Shown here piece after piece: positions 35,759-49,739 of a stretch of DNA of 64,000 bases. The notes beneath the pieces are model-generated. The model was not told where the DNA came from, ran no database searches, and was given only the letters and a program-made list of their open reading frames with translations. The position numbers and the translations under genes are program-made. Within the stretch, counting starts at the first letter, position 1; every line of letters starts with the position of its first letter. Origin of the DNA: Lunularia cruciata (lineage: Eukaryota; Streptophyta; Marchantiopsida; Lunulariales; Lunulariaceae); NCBI GenBank assembly GCA_948567375.1, contig OX419755.1:65104944-65168943 (forward strand), written 5' to 3'.

Positions 35759-38700
35759 ATGGAGGAAAAAAGAACGTTGTCTGCTGCGGTGTTGGATCAC
35801 CGCCAGCTTGAAGAACTTCTAGGATCTGGCGGACTTAAAGCTCCACGGTGGCGTGCCAGAGTTGCGGCTGCAGAGCGTGCAGCCGGGCCTTTTAGCGACA
35901 AAGATTGGGAACCTTGTACTCGGTTGGAAGGGTGTATTAAATACTATGAGCTGCTGTTGCCTCAACTAGTGCATGGTCTTGCTCTTCAAGACCCCCAATG
36001 GCAGGTCCGCGGATTTCTGGTCTTCACTTATGTGTCTCGTACTTATGCATGAAATTGAACTTGGATTGAACCTGAAAATATGTTGGTGTGAAAAGCTTGA
36101 CTAATTTCGATGGCGCTTTTCACTCAAGGTTCGAGTTGCCGCAGTCGAATCTGCAACTACAATCTTAACAGCGTTGAGACAATCACTCTCCGAGAGCTTG
36201 TGAGTCCTGTCGCCTATCTCCATTTTCAATCTCTGTAGTAAATGCCCCAGAATTACGGGCACTTTATCATGTAGTTGATGATGTTGATCTATGGGTCCTA
36301 TATGTGTACTTTAATCATGAATCTGAACAATGTAAATTTGACACAATCATCCTCACCTTTGCCTTGAACAAGAGCTGAATCAATATTGATCGATTAGGTC
36401 AAGAGTATTGCTCCTGTGTCTTTTCGCTGTAGTGTGCATCGCACTACTGGACCTTCATTTCCCATCAAGTTCACTAAGTAGAGCACCAATGAAATATTTT
36501 AGTTTGTCTACGTCCCACACCAACTCCAACTCCTAATTGGCTTAAAGCTGACGGTTCGAATGACAGGAATGAGAGTATATGGGGAATACTCGCAACATGT
36601 CTTGATCCACAGCCTGAAGTGCAGCAAGCTGCTATGCAGTGCGTATTAAAGCGACTCATCCCCTCTTCTTCTGAGGTTCTTGTGAGTATCTAGCTGTATT
36701 CTGCTCTTGATTGTGCTCATTCTCCAGATGCTCAATCTATTGATATACAGCTCGATCCTTCTATGAATCTTTTCGGGTTTGATACTCATCATCAAGATTG
36801 TTTTGAATTGCATTCACAAACATTAATATCAACGGGTATCTTCTCTATTTGGAATTTCGTCAGCACCCGATATACAGAGTGAACATCACCCTAGTTAGAT
36901 ATAGTTGTGGAAAGTTGTTTGTAATTTGATGTGTTCCTGCTGTCCACGTCGCATTGGAATAATCGTTACTCGCTGTTCCTATTACCAGACTGCGATACAA
37001 ACTCTATTCCACAGCTTTGTGGCGGTGTCAGTTCGCTTTGAGGATCTGCAGATAGACACTCCAAACCCATCCAAACACTCGGGACAGAAATTTGTTGGAC
37101 TGGAAAATGTGCCAAATGGCGAAGTTCTTCTGGCCGGGATAACCGCTGCCACTTCTTTGCAGCTTCTGCCACTGCCTGGGTTAAGCACGGGGCCATCTCA
37201 ATCCAAAACGGTGGACATTGTTCCCCTTCTTCTGTTGATTGTGGGTGTAGCTCTTGAAGACTCCCGGAGGAGAAATAGTCGCGTCCTCGTTAAAGGTCTT
37301 ACGAGATTTTTGCGGTAAGGTTTAATCTTTCTCCTTGTTTCCTGGTTCCTGACTTTCTTGATTATAGGTGTTACCTCATCAGAACTGAGTTAATATATTG
37401 TTTTGTTGCAGATGTGCAGGAAAGGGAATATATCGCCGGTCTTTGTTAGCTATGTTCAACCCCAAGAGCGCTATATTTCTTCCTGGGATGAATTTGGTTA
37501 AGACGTATGTAGCTGCAGGTATGATAGATGACGAGACTGCGACTGCACTGAGGACATCAAAACTTTCAACAGTTTTGAACGCAGTATCTATAGCTCTGGA
37601 ACCTTTGGATGACGGTTTCATCAATCTACCGATCTACATCGCTGGAAGTGAGAACACTGGCACAAAGATGAGCTTTGGTCAGGAAGAAATTACTGCTTTG
37701 CAACAGGTTATGGAGGTCAGTACAAGAGAATAATTGTTGCTTATTAGAGAATAAATGAGGTCATGATCAAGAACCTTATTTACCGTGCTTGATGCATTCA
37801 TCCTGGGTTCATGCAGATGATCCAAGTGCCCTCTGTGCTTACTGGTACCTTGAAGGATGCAAAAGTGGAGCTTGAATCTCTCGAATTTCTTCAAATATCA
37901 TCCTACTCCCTGAATATTTTAAAGTCAATTGTGGAAAACAAGCTCTGGGTTAATCAAAGAGCAACTCCCGACTACAAACTGGTCGAGGAGTTGATCCTCT
38001 GCTGTGCAACTTTCGCTGGTGGTGAGGAGGAAAATGTGGGGACTGTGCTTTGGACAAGTGAAGAACACCGCGAACTGTCTCTTGGGTTGCTCGTATGTAT
38101 CTCAGAATCGCTCCACCCTCATTCTTCAGAATTGCTCATAGACGATGGTCTGGAGAATTTACCTTCCCAGCGCATTTCTATACTGGTGTTGGAATCTTTA
38201 CCATCAGTTCTGCCAAGACTCAAGCAGGTTATCAAAGGGAATCCCGGTATGAGTGGCGAGGATCCGGGTTATGCTAATGGAAGCGTGGAAACAGCGGTCA
38301 TTGCTGCCCATCAGATGGAGTGGTGTTTAAGGCAGGTAACTACATAAGAGAACTATATAAGAGAATACCGAAATGCCGATGAGTGGAGTATGTTGACTTA
38401 AGGTGAATCCAGTTGTTATCGCTTTCAATTATGATGGTGAATGGTATTAACGGCAGGACAGACAGAGCACGAGTGTAATAGGGTGGCTGCAACAGAAAGA
38501 AACTCTTACCGAAGAGACAGATGTTTATGCTCAGTCGATGTTTATGTACGCAGTTGAGACATCCAAACCTCGGGCAGAACTGCTCTCTGGTAATGCCATG
38601 CATTTTGACTGCCTTGGATCACTTCTCTCCGGAAGTAAAAGTGAGATACAGCTTACACCTGTCATGTGATTTTACTTCTAAGCTCGGTCTATTGATTTGT

Positions 38701-39854
38701 CTTTGAGAATACAAGTCTGCAGCAAAGACATGGAGAGTAATGGGGCTTGGATCTGAGTCTAGCAGCCCTTAGAAGTATTGATGAGTCTTTCCTCTGACTC
38801 TATAATTTCTTGGACTATGTGCTAGTAGAGACGAGCCATGAGAGCTGTTATTCACCTGGCAAAGAACATGAACCCTACAGAGCTTCGGTGGTATAAAGAT
38901 GTTCTTCTAGACGCAGTATGTCGAAGTTTGGCGGGCTCTGGAGATAATTGGGCGGTTGCGGTGAAGATGGCTGTAAAAACAGTGACTTGCTGTGAAGGAA
39001 GTAATCCGCGTGGATCCTGGTGAGAATCACTCAGCACATTGTTTAAAGTCACATTCGATGAGAAGTGGTGGAGAATATTGTTTATTTGTGCGTCGTTCTT
39101 AATAAGGTTTATTGTTGACCCAGGTATCGACAAATACTCGCTGAGATGTTAGGAGAAGTTGAAAGGCAGAGGGATAATGAAGCTTGTCGTGTGAGCTGGC
39201 TCGAAGAAATTGCACCGCAAATGGAGGCTATGGGGCTTGTTCTCGTGGCACACTTCAGGAGACTCTTACCCCTTTTGTACTATTGGCTGCATGCACCAGA
39301 CGACAGGACCTGCCTCTTGGTATGAGACATCACCTTACTGTTTTTGCCTAAATCTGCTCACTCAAAGCTTCAGTTCTCAGGAGTTAATATTGCTGTAAGA
39401 AGAAGCTTCACTTCAAATAGACTTTGCACTTGAGAGTAACGACTCACGTTACGCACTATTTGTGCAGACACTGGCTAGACTTAATACTTTGATCGTTTTT
39501 ACGTGGCCAAGAATCCCTGCTCACATGAAGAGGTAAGTCATTCAATATGCTTCTTTTAAGTGCGGCCTCGTGGAAGTGGACATCAATTTTTCTTAGTCCT
39601 CTACTGTCTCGGAACTGGACAGCCGTGGCTGTGTCCAACAAGGCAAGACAAAGTTCCACATCGTTATTCAGTTTGTGTGACATGAGCGACTCAAAGGATA
39701 AACAAAAACGAAGGTTCTATCTAAAGTCAAGGACGCTTGCCTTGACAGGATTACGGAGGAGGTCGTGAATACGTATTACGCTTCACACAGGAGAAAAATG
39801 GCGACGGATGTACAGAATGCAGTGGTGGAAGTTCTCAATCTTCTACATTCGTGA
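35759..39854 (+). CDS. TTI2: TELO2-interacting protein 2 (TTI2)-like protein, 11 exons
   Basis: Exons by my model: 35759-36004, 36129-36199, 36567-36681, 36989-37314, 37412-37715, 37817-38335, 38554-38640, 38829-39019, 39124-39319, 39468-39532 and 39749-39854. All introns are GT-AG and phases agree, giving 2226 nt (741 residues). The protein is ARM/HEAT-like and helical. Family signatures are PCILTALDHFSPEVK (exon 7), RAVIHLAKN and ELRWYKDV (exon 8), GLVLVAHFRRLLPLLYYWLHA-DDRT (exon 9), and LIVFTWPRIP (exon 10), the conserved C-terminal part of Tti2. TTI2 joins TELO2 and TTI1 in the TTT co-chaperone that, with HSP90, stabilises PIKK kinases such as TOR, ATM and ATR. The least certain point is the exon 7 acceptor: 38521 would also keep frame and add 11 residues. 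Start ATG 35759 is the first in frame; identity good. Confidence 0.85.
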
Positions 39855-42780
39855 GGATACTGACATGCTCTCAGAAAATGCAAAGCGTTATTTTTCAAGT
39901 AGCCATCTGGCCACGATTATTGTATCTTGCAGCAGTCAAAGATTGTAGGAGGAAAAATAGAGCACGGCTTCTCTTTTGAGAATTTCTGAATATTGCTGTC
40001 CGATGTGACTTTCTCTTTTCTCTTTTTGGTATCTACTTGAATCCCACTTGTAGTTTCCTAAAACATTCACAAGGAATTGTCATCTTTCCTTAGATATTAG
40101 TCCATCTCTGAAGGTATTACACAAGAGGTGAATTCGAGAGTTTGCTTGACGCAGATGTGGGGGACAAGAGATTGAAGAAGCTTTGCAAGAGAACCGGGAA
40201 AGGTTAAATCGAACGGATCAAAGAGAGGCAGTTGTGTCCTCTTGAAAGAAACCTCTGAGTGCATTACCATACAGCACGACTATATATTGATGAAAGTGGT
40301 ACGAGACAAGATACCAAACCTGATTCAGATATGTTGACCAGTACTGGGTCGACGTTACCAGGTGAAGTACTACCTACCTAAGTAGTTTCTTTGTACTTAT
40401 GAGGAGTGGGACTTGGATGACAAGGCTTGCCACTTTCTAACGTACATAAAACAGCTGATGCAGCCAGTGCAGAAAGAAAAGTCTTGTTAGTGAACACTAC
40501 CGCGTATGGAGTCCATGCCTCTCCAAATTGAGCATGTTCTTAAAGGTATGAATCTACTAAGCAAATACATCAGTCGATTTTTCGCGGGCCTTATTGTTCT
40601 CCAGTTCCTTGATGCTTGCTAGGACCCAATCATTATTTAATTTGGAAAACATTGACTGAACCTTGCTCCTCATCAGAATGAAAAGACTATCACATACCGA
40701 AGTACACTTGAGACAGATGGTACGATTGAAAGATGAGGGGAGGTGGAGGACAGGAAACAGGAATGCCTCGGGATCAACAGTCGTCCGACTCTCAGTCTAT
40801 TTCCTGCATTTCGATCTCAACGTATCAATAAACTTGAACCGAGTATCCCGTCTAGTTTTCTGGATGTGTTGGCTTGATCAGATCAGATGCATGATGTTTA
40901 TGTCCTCTGTACCCATGCGAAAGCATGAAATAGCTCCAGAGTGATATATTTATGTGTCAGTGACTCCCTCTTTCTACACGAATTGAGGATACGATGTAGC
41001 TGTCGTATCCTTTCTCGATTCAGAGCTTTCTCCGAGCGGATGTACGGAACTTAGTCATGTTTGGTACGCAGTTGTCACTGAGATTTCTTTGAACAGCTAT
41101 GAGCATTATCCGGAGGACCGATTGAAAACCAATGGAGAAGTCGAAGCTAAACCCAATTTAATCCCTCGTGTACTCTGTAAAGAGAGCGATACATTCCATG
41201 TTAATGTCGACACGTTTAGTCCACTCATGGGACTACAGCCCCCAGCTCGCAGTTACAGGTGTAGTGGGAACTTACCCATGCGATTTATTCTACTCCTTTA
41301 CGTTCTGAAGTCTAAGCGCCAGCCAAGGTGGTAGTTGATTCATCACGGAAACCTCTAAAACGTCCACCACCAGTAAAACGACGCACTATCACGTTCACCA
41401 GTAACCCCATACAGCATCACCATTAGAATTCCGTCCTTTTGACCTTCTACGGTTAGAGAATACGACCAACAGAGCAGCGAGTAAAATTTAGCCCCCAGAT
41501 ATCCTGTGGTGAATAATAATAATGAAGCTGAAATCGTAGAACTCAAGTTCTGGAAATATCATAACGCCAAGCCTTGATTCCATGGCGACGAATCAATACG
41601 CACAAAAGGAACATTGTTGATCTAGAAAGGATTATCAAATTGACTCGATTACCGAAGCCAAAACGTACATCTAAACTTCATCCCGACGTTCCAACTCTTA
41701 GACCGATCTTCGTTACGAGCCATCATCGATTATTTTGTCCCACAATTCGATCATCGTAACGAAGAGAGCGGGAAGCAAACAAAGCTGGAATTCTGTCATA
41801 CTTCGCACCAGAACTATGCCGGATTGCGTAATGGTGATGGGTCCAGTTCCAAATTTTTTTAAGTTTACCTTCATGTGTCGTTTACCTTCTAATAATTATT
41901 GACTTGTCATCTGTCGTTTACTTCAGTATCGTACGGGTAACTCGAGCTGAGATTCTAGTATGTCGGATCGACGAGACCGCTAAGTGGGTGTCAGTCCATC
42001 ATCATGCACCATCGGTGGGTCGATGGATTCCTTGGAAACTGGAAACCTTGCACTGTTTTGTTCCGAAGGTTCTATGAGCAACTAAACTAGAAGTTCAAGC
42101 CGACTGTGCCCAGAGAGATCAGGCAAATAAACTAATCCCTTCCCATCAATTTGGACATATCCGGCATCCCCGTTAAAACTCCACAGGCATTCGGCCACCC
42201 CAGAAATTCCAAGAGAACATCTCAAATTCGTGCAAAAGTTCCCTGAGCTCTGCCGCAGATATTGCAAAACGACGAAGTAAAGCCAAAATGCCAAAATGCC
42301 AAAATTCCCTATCCGGACCGCTTATCCACAACATTCTTGCGCTTCAAAAACCTGTGATCACAAACAAAATCGGCTTTTCTAGTCTCTAAATCTGTCGATT
42401 TTGGAGGGAAAAGAGATGTTCCGCTTCTAAATCAATCTAGATCTGATACTGAGGAAACAGATTTGATCAGAGAAGTGATGCCACATGGATTTGAATAGTC
42501 AGTCCGTCAGAGGACGTCATCCACTGTGATATCTATTCCCTGATCAGAGTTGGCCGGTCGCCTCACACCTTGTCTCACCGGCAGTTCGCGCCCCTCGCAT
42601 TGGTCAACCTTCGCCTTCGCGATTCCGAAAGTTGAAATATACATTCTTTACTAGCTCCAATATGTTTGCCACGTGTCGATCATCTGACCAACACAATTCA
42701 AGCCTATTAAGGCTCATTTGCAACTTCTCCTAAGTCTCAGGAATTTCATAAGTAACTCCATGATCCATGAGTAAATTACT
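39855..42780. other. Gene-island DNA downstream of TTI2-like gene
   Basis: The first few hundred bases should be 3' UTR. Short frames at 40663-40944, 41089-41334 and, on the minus strand, 42082-42294 have no recognisable domain or splice partners. A small unannotated gene is possible. Composition stays balanced until about 42780, then turns sharply AT-rich. Confidence 0.4.
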
Positions 42781-43806
42781 GTCCGCTGACGTTGAGTGTA
42801 TTCTTTAATTTTCATTTTCCTGTCTTTAAAAAATAATTTGTATCTCATGATATATAACGATTTTTATTTTGAATCGTAAAATTTGATTCAATTTGAAATT
42901 AAATCAAGTATAAGTAAATGCAACACACAATTTGCTATAATTAAAACTTCAATGCATCTTTATCATTCTCATTAAGGGATTACATGAAAGTAAGTGAATG
43001 ATTTAAAGAGAAATTAAATTATACATAATTTAATAATAGATTCAATTTTTTCTGTGTTATGAATATTATTAGGAGTACAAACAAGTTTTAATATATGTAT
43101 ACGGAGAGTTAGATTAATTTCATCGCACCATGGAAATTGAGAAACTCTATTTGAATTTAAAATTTAGCTTAACCAATTTTAATCTAAAGTTTCAAGAATG
43201 AGATAAAAAGACAAGTTATTGGATCTATAGCAACACCAGAAAGAATTTTCCTACTAAAAGTCACGTTTGAATGGAAGGAAACACGCATTGGCGGAGGATG
43301 ATGACAAGAAGGATAGGAAGGACATGAAATGAAGAATCTAAACTTTTGAAGGGTCGAAAATGAACTATGTTTCCTCTTGTGGAAAAAGAATTTGTCAAGA
43401 AAGATATTTACCAAAAAATACAACTACAATTTATATTCTTAATAATAATAATATATAATTTTATTTATATATGAAGTGCAATAAATAACACATATATTTT
43501 TTGGTATAATAATTTTAAAATCTTTACAAGGAATACGATATATTATTTTTGTAAAAGCTTGCCATGAAATCATGAAATGGAGCCATGTGAGTCATATCCA
43601 ACAAAAAGTGAGAAAAATAATAGTGATTTATAATTTTATCATTTACAAGAAAATTCAATAGAATTTATCTCATCGAGATTGAGGAAATACTAAAACTAAA
43701 GGTCGTATTTACAAATATAAAGGGCTTGTTTCTATCTTTTACTAATGCAAGAAGGATCATTTCAGTTATTTGTCTACATTACCAAGTCTCGTATACACCA
43801 CCCATT
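42781..43806. other. AT-rich spacer
   Basis: Runs of A and T, no gene or repeat recognised, ending at the start of the family D element. Confidence 0.5.
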
Positions 43807-44889
43807 TGTAGCATCACACCTAGATTGCTCAGACTCTAGACTAGTAGTGTTGGTAGTCAAGAGTATTTTGATAGTTACTCATGGACTATTTGTTGATGGT
43901 CAGATTTCATGTTCGGAGTACTTATTGGTGGGCCCATTGTCACTTAGCATTGTTTGCACCATCGGATGTGCCATTAGTAGAACCTTTAGGGTTTGAGGCC
44001 TAAATCAAGTCTAGGGAATATACTTTCAAAGTGCAGCTCCAAAGAGCTCACTTCTCTGATGTTGAGCCTTCGAGTTTCTGGCTATGGTGGACAGAGGCCA
44101 ATGAGCATCACTTGGATTCTCTTAACTAGAGTGGATGTGGCGTAATTGTAATCAATGCCCAATTGTTGGCAAATTATGGATTGATAGATCAAGTACTGAT
44201 TTGATTGAGTGTGATTCGAGTTGTGTAAACAAACTAATAACATCAGAGAAGTGAGGTCAAGGGGAAATTGGATGTAGGGATTGAAGGTGTTGGGAGTATC
44301 GCCTAGCCTTGCTGATTGTTGGTAGCTTGATTGTAGTCTAGAGTTTTCCTAAGAATGATTGTGTGCAGAAGGTCTTTGAACTGATGTAGATTTGGCAATG
44401 AGGCAGACAATGTGCGAAAACGTTGGCCAAATTTTGAGCAAAGAGAAGCAATTTCAAGCTGTAGTTGTGATTTTGAGCTTAGGAGTGAAAGCATGACCAA
44501 TTTGGTGCAAGTTGAGCAGTGAAATTGAAGGTGGAGTTGAGAACCCATCTCCGTGCATTTGTGATTAGGAGAGTAACGAGTAAATTTGGCTCGAGTAAAG
44601 AGTTAGTGGACGATTGGCTAGATTTGGAGCAGTTTTGTTAGATTTAGAAATGGTTCAAAGTGGTAGATTTTGGCTTGAGTTGGAGGAGCTTGGCCAAATT
44701 TGGAGGAGTTTTGCCAAATTTGGAGTGGGTTCAAAGTGGCAAGAAGAAAGGCCTCATTTGGCTATTAGAGGCTTCAAGGCATAAGGTCGTGGGCTATGAG
44801 AGGCTACAAAGGGCCAGAAGTGCAGCTTGTTGGCATGAGGCTAGCTAGTTTAGAGTAGATTTTGGTCATTGTTTGGTAAAATCTGCCCA

Positions 44890-44975
44890 TCCTACTAGAT
44901 TATGCGCAATAGGATTTGATCCCTAGATCTTTGGTTCCTAGACTAGTGCTCTAACCAACTGGTCCACCCTCACTT
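44890..44975 (-). repeat. Antisense tRNA-like (SINE-head-like) segment in family D
   Basis: On the minus strand an A box TGGACCAGTTGG starts at 44966 and a B box GGATCAAATCC starts at 44922, a 44-nt separation identical to that in tRNAs and in the sister copy at 29470/29514. D-arm-like AGTTGGTTAGAGC is kept. It sits between the element's 5' end and gag. Confidence 0.65.
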
Positions 44976-45559
44976 GTCTTAGTGATTGTTCCACTATTAT
45001 CTATACACCTATAGCTTTGGCAAGGAGAGACAATTTGATCCCATTCTTGGTGATCTTGGTAGCTTAGGAAGTAGATAACTCATATTATGTCAAATGCCAA
45101 ATGGTGGCAAAGTCAATCTAGTGTTGATTTATGAGATGGAGTGTTTTTGTTTAGATTTCTTGTGATTGGACCCTCTCCATTCTCTAGTTCTTGTTTGTAC
45201 ACCATGTTTGTGTGAGATGCCTTGACTTTAGAGCACTGGTGTGCTCTTGCTAGTGAGACTGGAGTGATGACCAATCAGACTACCTATGTTTCCCTCCAAT
45301 GAAGTAGGAACTTATTGACTTGCAGATCCTGAGAGTGCATGTTGTGATGGCAGATTACAAGTTGCTCTTTCCACTAGTGTAGTTGTCGTAGTTAGAGCTA
45401 CATAGTAGGTGATGTTTGGGTGGTGTTGGCACTTGGCGGAGTACTTGTGGTGGTTATAGTTACGTGTTGCAATTTTGGTTACTTTGTCACGACAAAGTTC
45501 TTTGGGGATTCCGGAGGAGATAGCACTATAGTATGCAATAGGTTTACTTGGAGTGGCGC

Positions 45560-46640
45560 TTGGTATCAACCTGTATCTTAGGTTCTAGCAAGGGAGGAGA
45601 TTAACTCTGAGTTGGAGTTTGACACAAGAGCTGATTCAATTGAGAGTGCACTTGGTGTGTCTGCACCATTGTTGTGGGACATGGATGAGTTTTATGGTGC
45701 TTCCAAAGGCCCCAAGTGTTACTTTGGTAGAATGAGTATCATTGAGTTGGATGATTTCATCCAAGAGTTTGATAGCTGGTGTGACCTACAGAACCCAACT
45801 TTGTTCACACCCTTCATGGCATGGAAGAGGTTATTTCAACACTTGGAAGGTCCACCAATGGATGACTACCATGAGTTCAAGAGAGCTCACTTGGAAGAGA
45901 TTGAGCTATGGAGACAATATTGGTCTCCAAACTATGTCTCCATCACTTTAGGCTCAATTTCTATGGGTAGGGGTTTAACCATATGGTGGAGTTCTTCCAA
46001 TGTTTGAGGCAAACTACCAAGAAGTATGGACTGACAAGTTGAGTTCTGATGGAAGGTTAGAGAGTGCCTATGCAAGGCATACACTTGCATGAGACAGCTG
46101 ATCAGTTTTACTTAGAGAGTTCTTGAGGCCCAAGCAGTCCAATTTTGATATGAGATACTAGACAAGGAGTTGCGATGTAGAGTCTATGATGTTACATTGT
46201 TATAGACTACTTCACCTACTTTGACAGTGGTCTTTGGTTTGGTTGAGCTTATTGAGCTCAACATGGTGGAGGAGACAATGGGGTGATATCTAAATTTGGT
46301 AGAGAAACCTCATCCACAACTGTTACTTCTTCCATAGTGCACTATGCCATGTTGGTTTTCAAGGATAAGGTGGATGGCCCAAATTCTATGGAGTGAGTGG
46401 AGGGCCTACTCTAGCTAGACCCTCACATTCATTTTTGGGTTAGCATCATCTAGTGAATGGTGTTGTTGCTTGTTGGACTTGTAGTGGACCTCACCATACG
46501 AGAGAGTGCGCTCAAGGCATTGGACATGATACCTTTGATGCATCACAACCAACATAGAGATAGTGTGAGCATTGCCATAGATTTGGTTATATTAGTGATT
46601 GATGCTTTGACTTACACCCGGAGTTACGGAGTGGTAGAGA
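45560..46640 (+). pseudogene. Family D gag with two zinc knuckles
   Basis: The frame 45612-46007 reads through a gag core (LLWDMDEFYGAS, TPFMAWKRLFQHLEGP, FKRAHLEEIELWRQYWS). It is followed by stops, then by CWTCSGPHHTREC (about 46470-46508) and CEHCHRFGYIS (about 46563-46600), two CCHC-type nucleic-acid-binding knuckles. The second is broken by a stop before its last Cys. Confidence 0.75.
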
Positions 46641-47379
46641 TGCTATGGCAAGTGGTAGAGGATCCACACCTAGTAGGGGTGTAGTACCTGCCCTTACTTT
46701 TGATACAACCATGGCTACTTGGATTGAGAAATTAGAGCAAAGTTTTGCTAGCATGGCCATAGCTCAGAGGAGATCATATTAGGGTATTGAGGCTTCCACC
46801 GCATATGCGGGTGATAGGGATATCTTAGACTTTGTGTGTAGAATAGCATAGGTGGATGCATATGCCATAATGACTAGGAGTGCAATATGTGCTCCAAAGC
46901 CTAAAGGAGCATTAGTGGAGTTGGACCCACAAAAAGGAGAGGCCAATAGACAGGTCAGACTTCCCCCGTCTTTTATACTCTTTGAGGCACTATAGACAAC
47001 ATCCATGGCTCCTAGACGTCCTAGTGCAGGTGTGGTAGGTGATGATGGGATGCATGATGGACTAACTACTATTCAGCCACTTGCTACTACACAAACTGAG
47101 TCTAGCATGATGTTGGAGGCGGCTCAATTGATTATGTGCTTTCTATATCTTAGCCAATGACATGTTTACCTTAGGAGTTGACCTAGCCCTAGTGTTCTGG
47201 TTGGCTATCATGCTTTGTGAGAGTAGGGATGACGTGGTCCCTACTACAAGAGCAGAGGTGGTTGATAGCGGAGCTGACTTGGTTGAGGAGCATGGGATCC
47301 ACTCAGCAACCAATGGTTTATGGTAAGCGATAATGATTGGAGGAGTTACTAGCTAGACCAGCCTTTGAGCGAGCATAGT

Positions 47380-47640
47380 TTACATTTGGGGTTGTTTTAT
47401 TGGATAACCAAAGAGTAATTTTTCATTTGGTGGGACCTTTAAGGAAGGTCTATAGACCATAGAGGGTCTTACTAGACTTTAGTGCGCAGCCCTTTATGTT
47501 AAAGAAGGTTGCAATTGTTGTTCTAGAGTTCTAGAAGATCAATTAGAAAGGTGTCTATTTCAAATCCATACATCTCTAGGGGTGGTTCTTACAATACATC
47601 ACATGTGGAGAGCTTGTTGTTCAGATTCAACCTGGTCATC
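47380..47640 (+). pseudogene. Family D aspartic protease remnant
   Basis: VLLDFSAQPFMLKKV at about 47467-47510 resembles a retroviral-type protease active site, with the D-S/T-G motif changed to D-F-S. Flanking frames are broken. Confidence 0.55.
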
Positions 47641-49739
47641 CACTGATAGCTCTGTGGTGAGAGCTCAGGCAATTGCGATAGTAGTTGAGTCATATGATGT
47701 GGTAGCTGGGGGAGTAGTGTTATGCCCCAAGGGTTTTAATATTGACTATTAGGAGGAGATAACCTCCTATAGACCAGGTTGGTAGTCGGGTGAGGGACAA
47801 GTATGTCACCTACCAATACGCTTTAGTAGTGGCAATCTTGGCTCACTATAGTCTTGGCGGCATCAGTTTCAACTTTTAATGATGTTGTTACTTGGCATGG
47901 TAATTTATAAGAGGGGAAAGCCCATGCAAAGGATACTCTAGTACTAGAGGAAATCACTCAAATTTGGAGTACAAGTGGGATCATTCCATCTACCTTTGAT
48001 GTTCCTTTGTAGAGTTCAAAGGAGATGTTGCAGCAACATAGAGATCAGTTGGTGCAATAGGCTTGGAGTGGAGCCTTTGTACTACTAGGCAACCAGTGTG
48101 AGGATGAACCCTTAGAGTCAATTACCTTGACACCTCTAGATACCACATTAATTGCTTGGTAGTATCCAATAGAGGGAGTATGTCTATTGAAGTTGTTCGA
48201 TGGGATTAACATTGGACTAGTTGTGGTACTATAGACAAGCATACAAGTATAGAGGTATTTGTATGTGGAGAGAGATGAAACTACTAGGCAAGTCTCTCTA
48301 CATTAGTGGCACACTTGGCCTATCAATATCCTAAGTTATTACCGATGTCAATAGTTAAGGGTTACTAGAAGATACTACTATAGGATTTGGAGAGATATGG
48401 TCCATTCATTTGGTGATTTCTAGATGGCCATGTTAGAGATACACACATGCTGGCCAAGGTCTAGGTCTTCAAGATCTCTATTTTGGTGTGTTTTGGGAGA
48501 TGTTATGGATACTATGACATCTCCACATTCATCAGTCTGTTTCTCCAACTTCCATTTTAGAGAACATCACTTTGATGGGTGATTCTTGCACTCAACTGGT
48601 GGTGCGTACACATCAGGTCCATTCTTGGATGGGACTTATTTTGTTGTAGATGCAGCCAAAGTGGGATCACGTGCTCATCATCTTCATCTTTGGTGGACGA
48701 TACTCTTACTTAGAGAGGTACTAGAGAGTGCTTATGATGGGATTCAATGACTAGACCACATCATTATTGATGACATCTTGGATATTGGGTGTCAATCTTA
48801 GATGGTGGTAGTGGCTGATAGGTCATCTATGGCAGTGGTGAACCTAGTTGGATAGCCTAGAGCTATTTTTCCCACACTTATGAGTTTCCCAAGCTCCCAT
48901 GCTTTTCAAGAAGGAGATCATGGATTGGTTTGGGACACAAATACAACAATTGGTGAAGCCCAATGCCGATGAGAGAGAGAGAGAGCAGGTGATAGGTTTT
49001 TGCATCAATATTACCACTGTTCTAACAATGTCAAAGGCATCCATGCATTAGGTATTAGGTCAGGCTATGGACCTGAATTTTTTGACTTGGATTGTGAGCC
49101 TTGGCTTGGCAAACTAGCATAGGATGCACTTGATAGGCATCACCACTCTAAAACTTGTGAGTTCTATGCCTTATCAAGACAATTCAGGCACATGCTAGGG
49201 GCAATGGATCGAGTGGATAAGGTATTCTTGAGACACAACCAATGGCTACTAGGGAGAGTGGTGTACTTGGAGTCCATACAAGTGAGCGTGGTCAACTTGG
49301 ATTACACCCTTGAGATGTAGCTAGAGGACGTATGGAGTTTGTAGCTAGATCAGAGGGAGTTTTTCATACTGAGGTTGGGACCTCTAGTGGTTGGAAGCAT
49401 GACATTACTGCTTCCAAGGGCCCAATGTAATAGCCAATCAATACGTCTTCCACTCTTGTGATAGTAACAAAGGATACTTGGGAGCCATATCTTGGACCCA
49501 AGCTTACAAGAGAGGAAAGGTTGAGAGTTTGGAGGTTTCTTGAGGAGCTACATAATTTTTTTTGCCTTCAATATGAAGGATTTGGGTGCTCTTAAAGGAC
49601 TTGGTATTTGGATTGAGCTAACTGCAGTACACCAATTTTTTGACATCCCTATCGATATAGTGACATGGAGACAACACTGATTTAGAGCCAAAGTAGAGAC
49701 CTTTTTGAGGCTAGTTTGGTAGAGAGAGTATACATAAGC

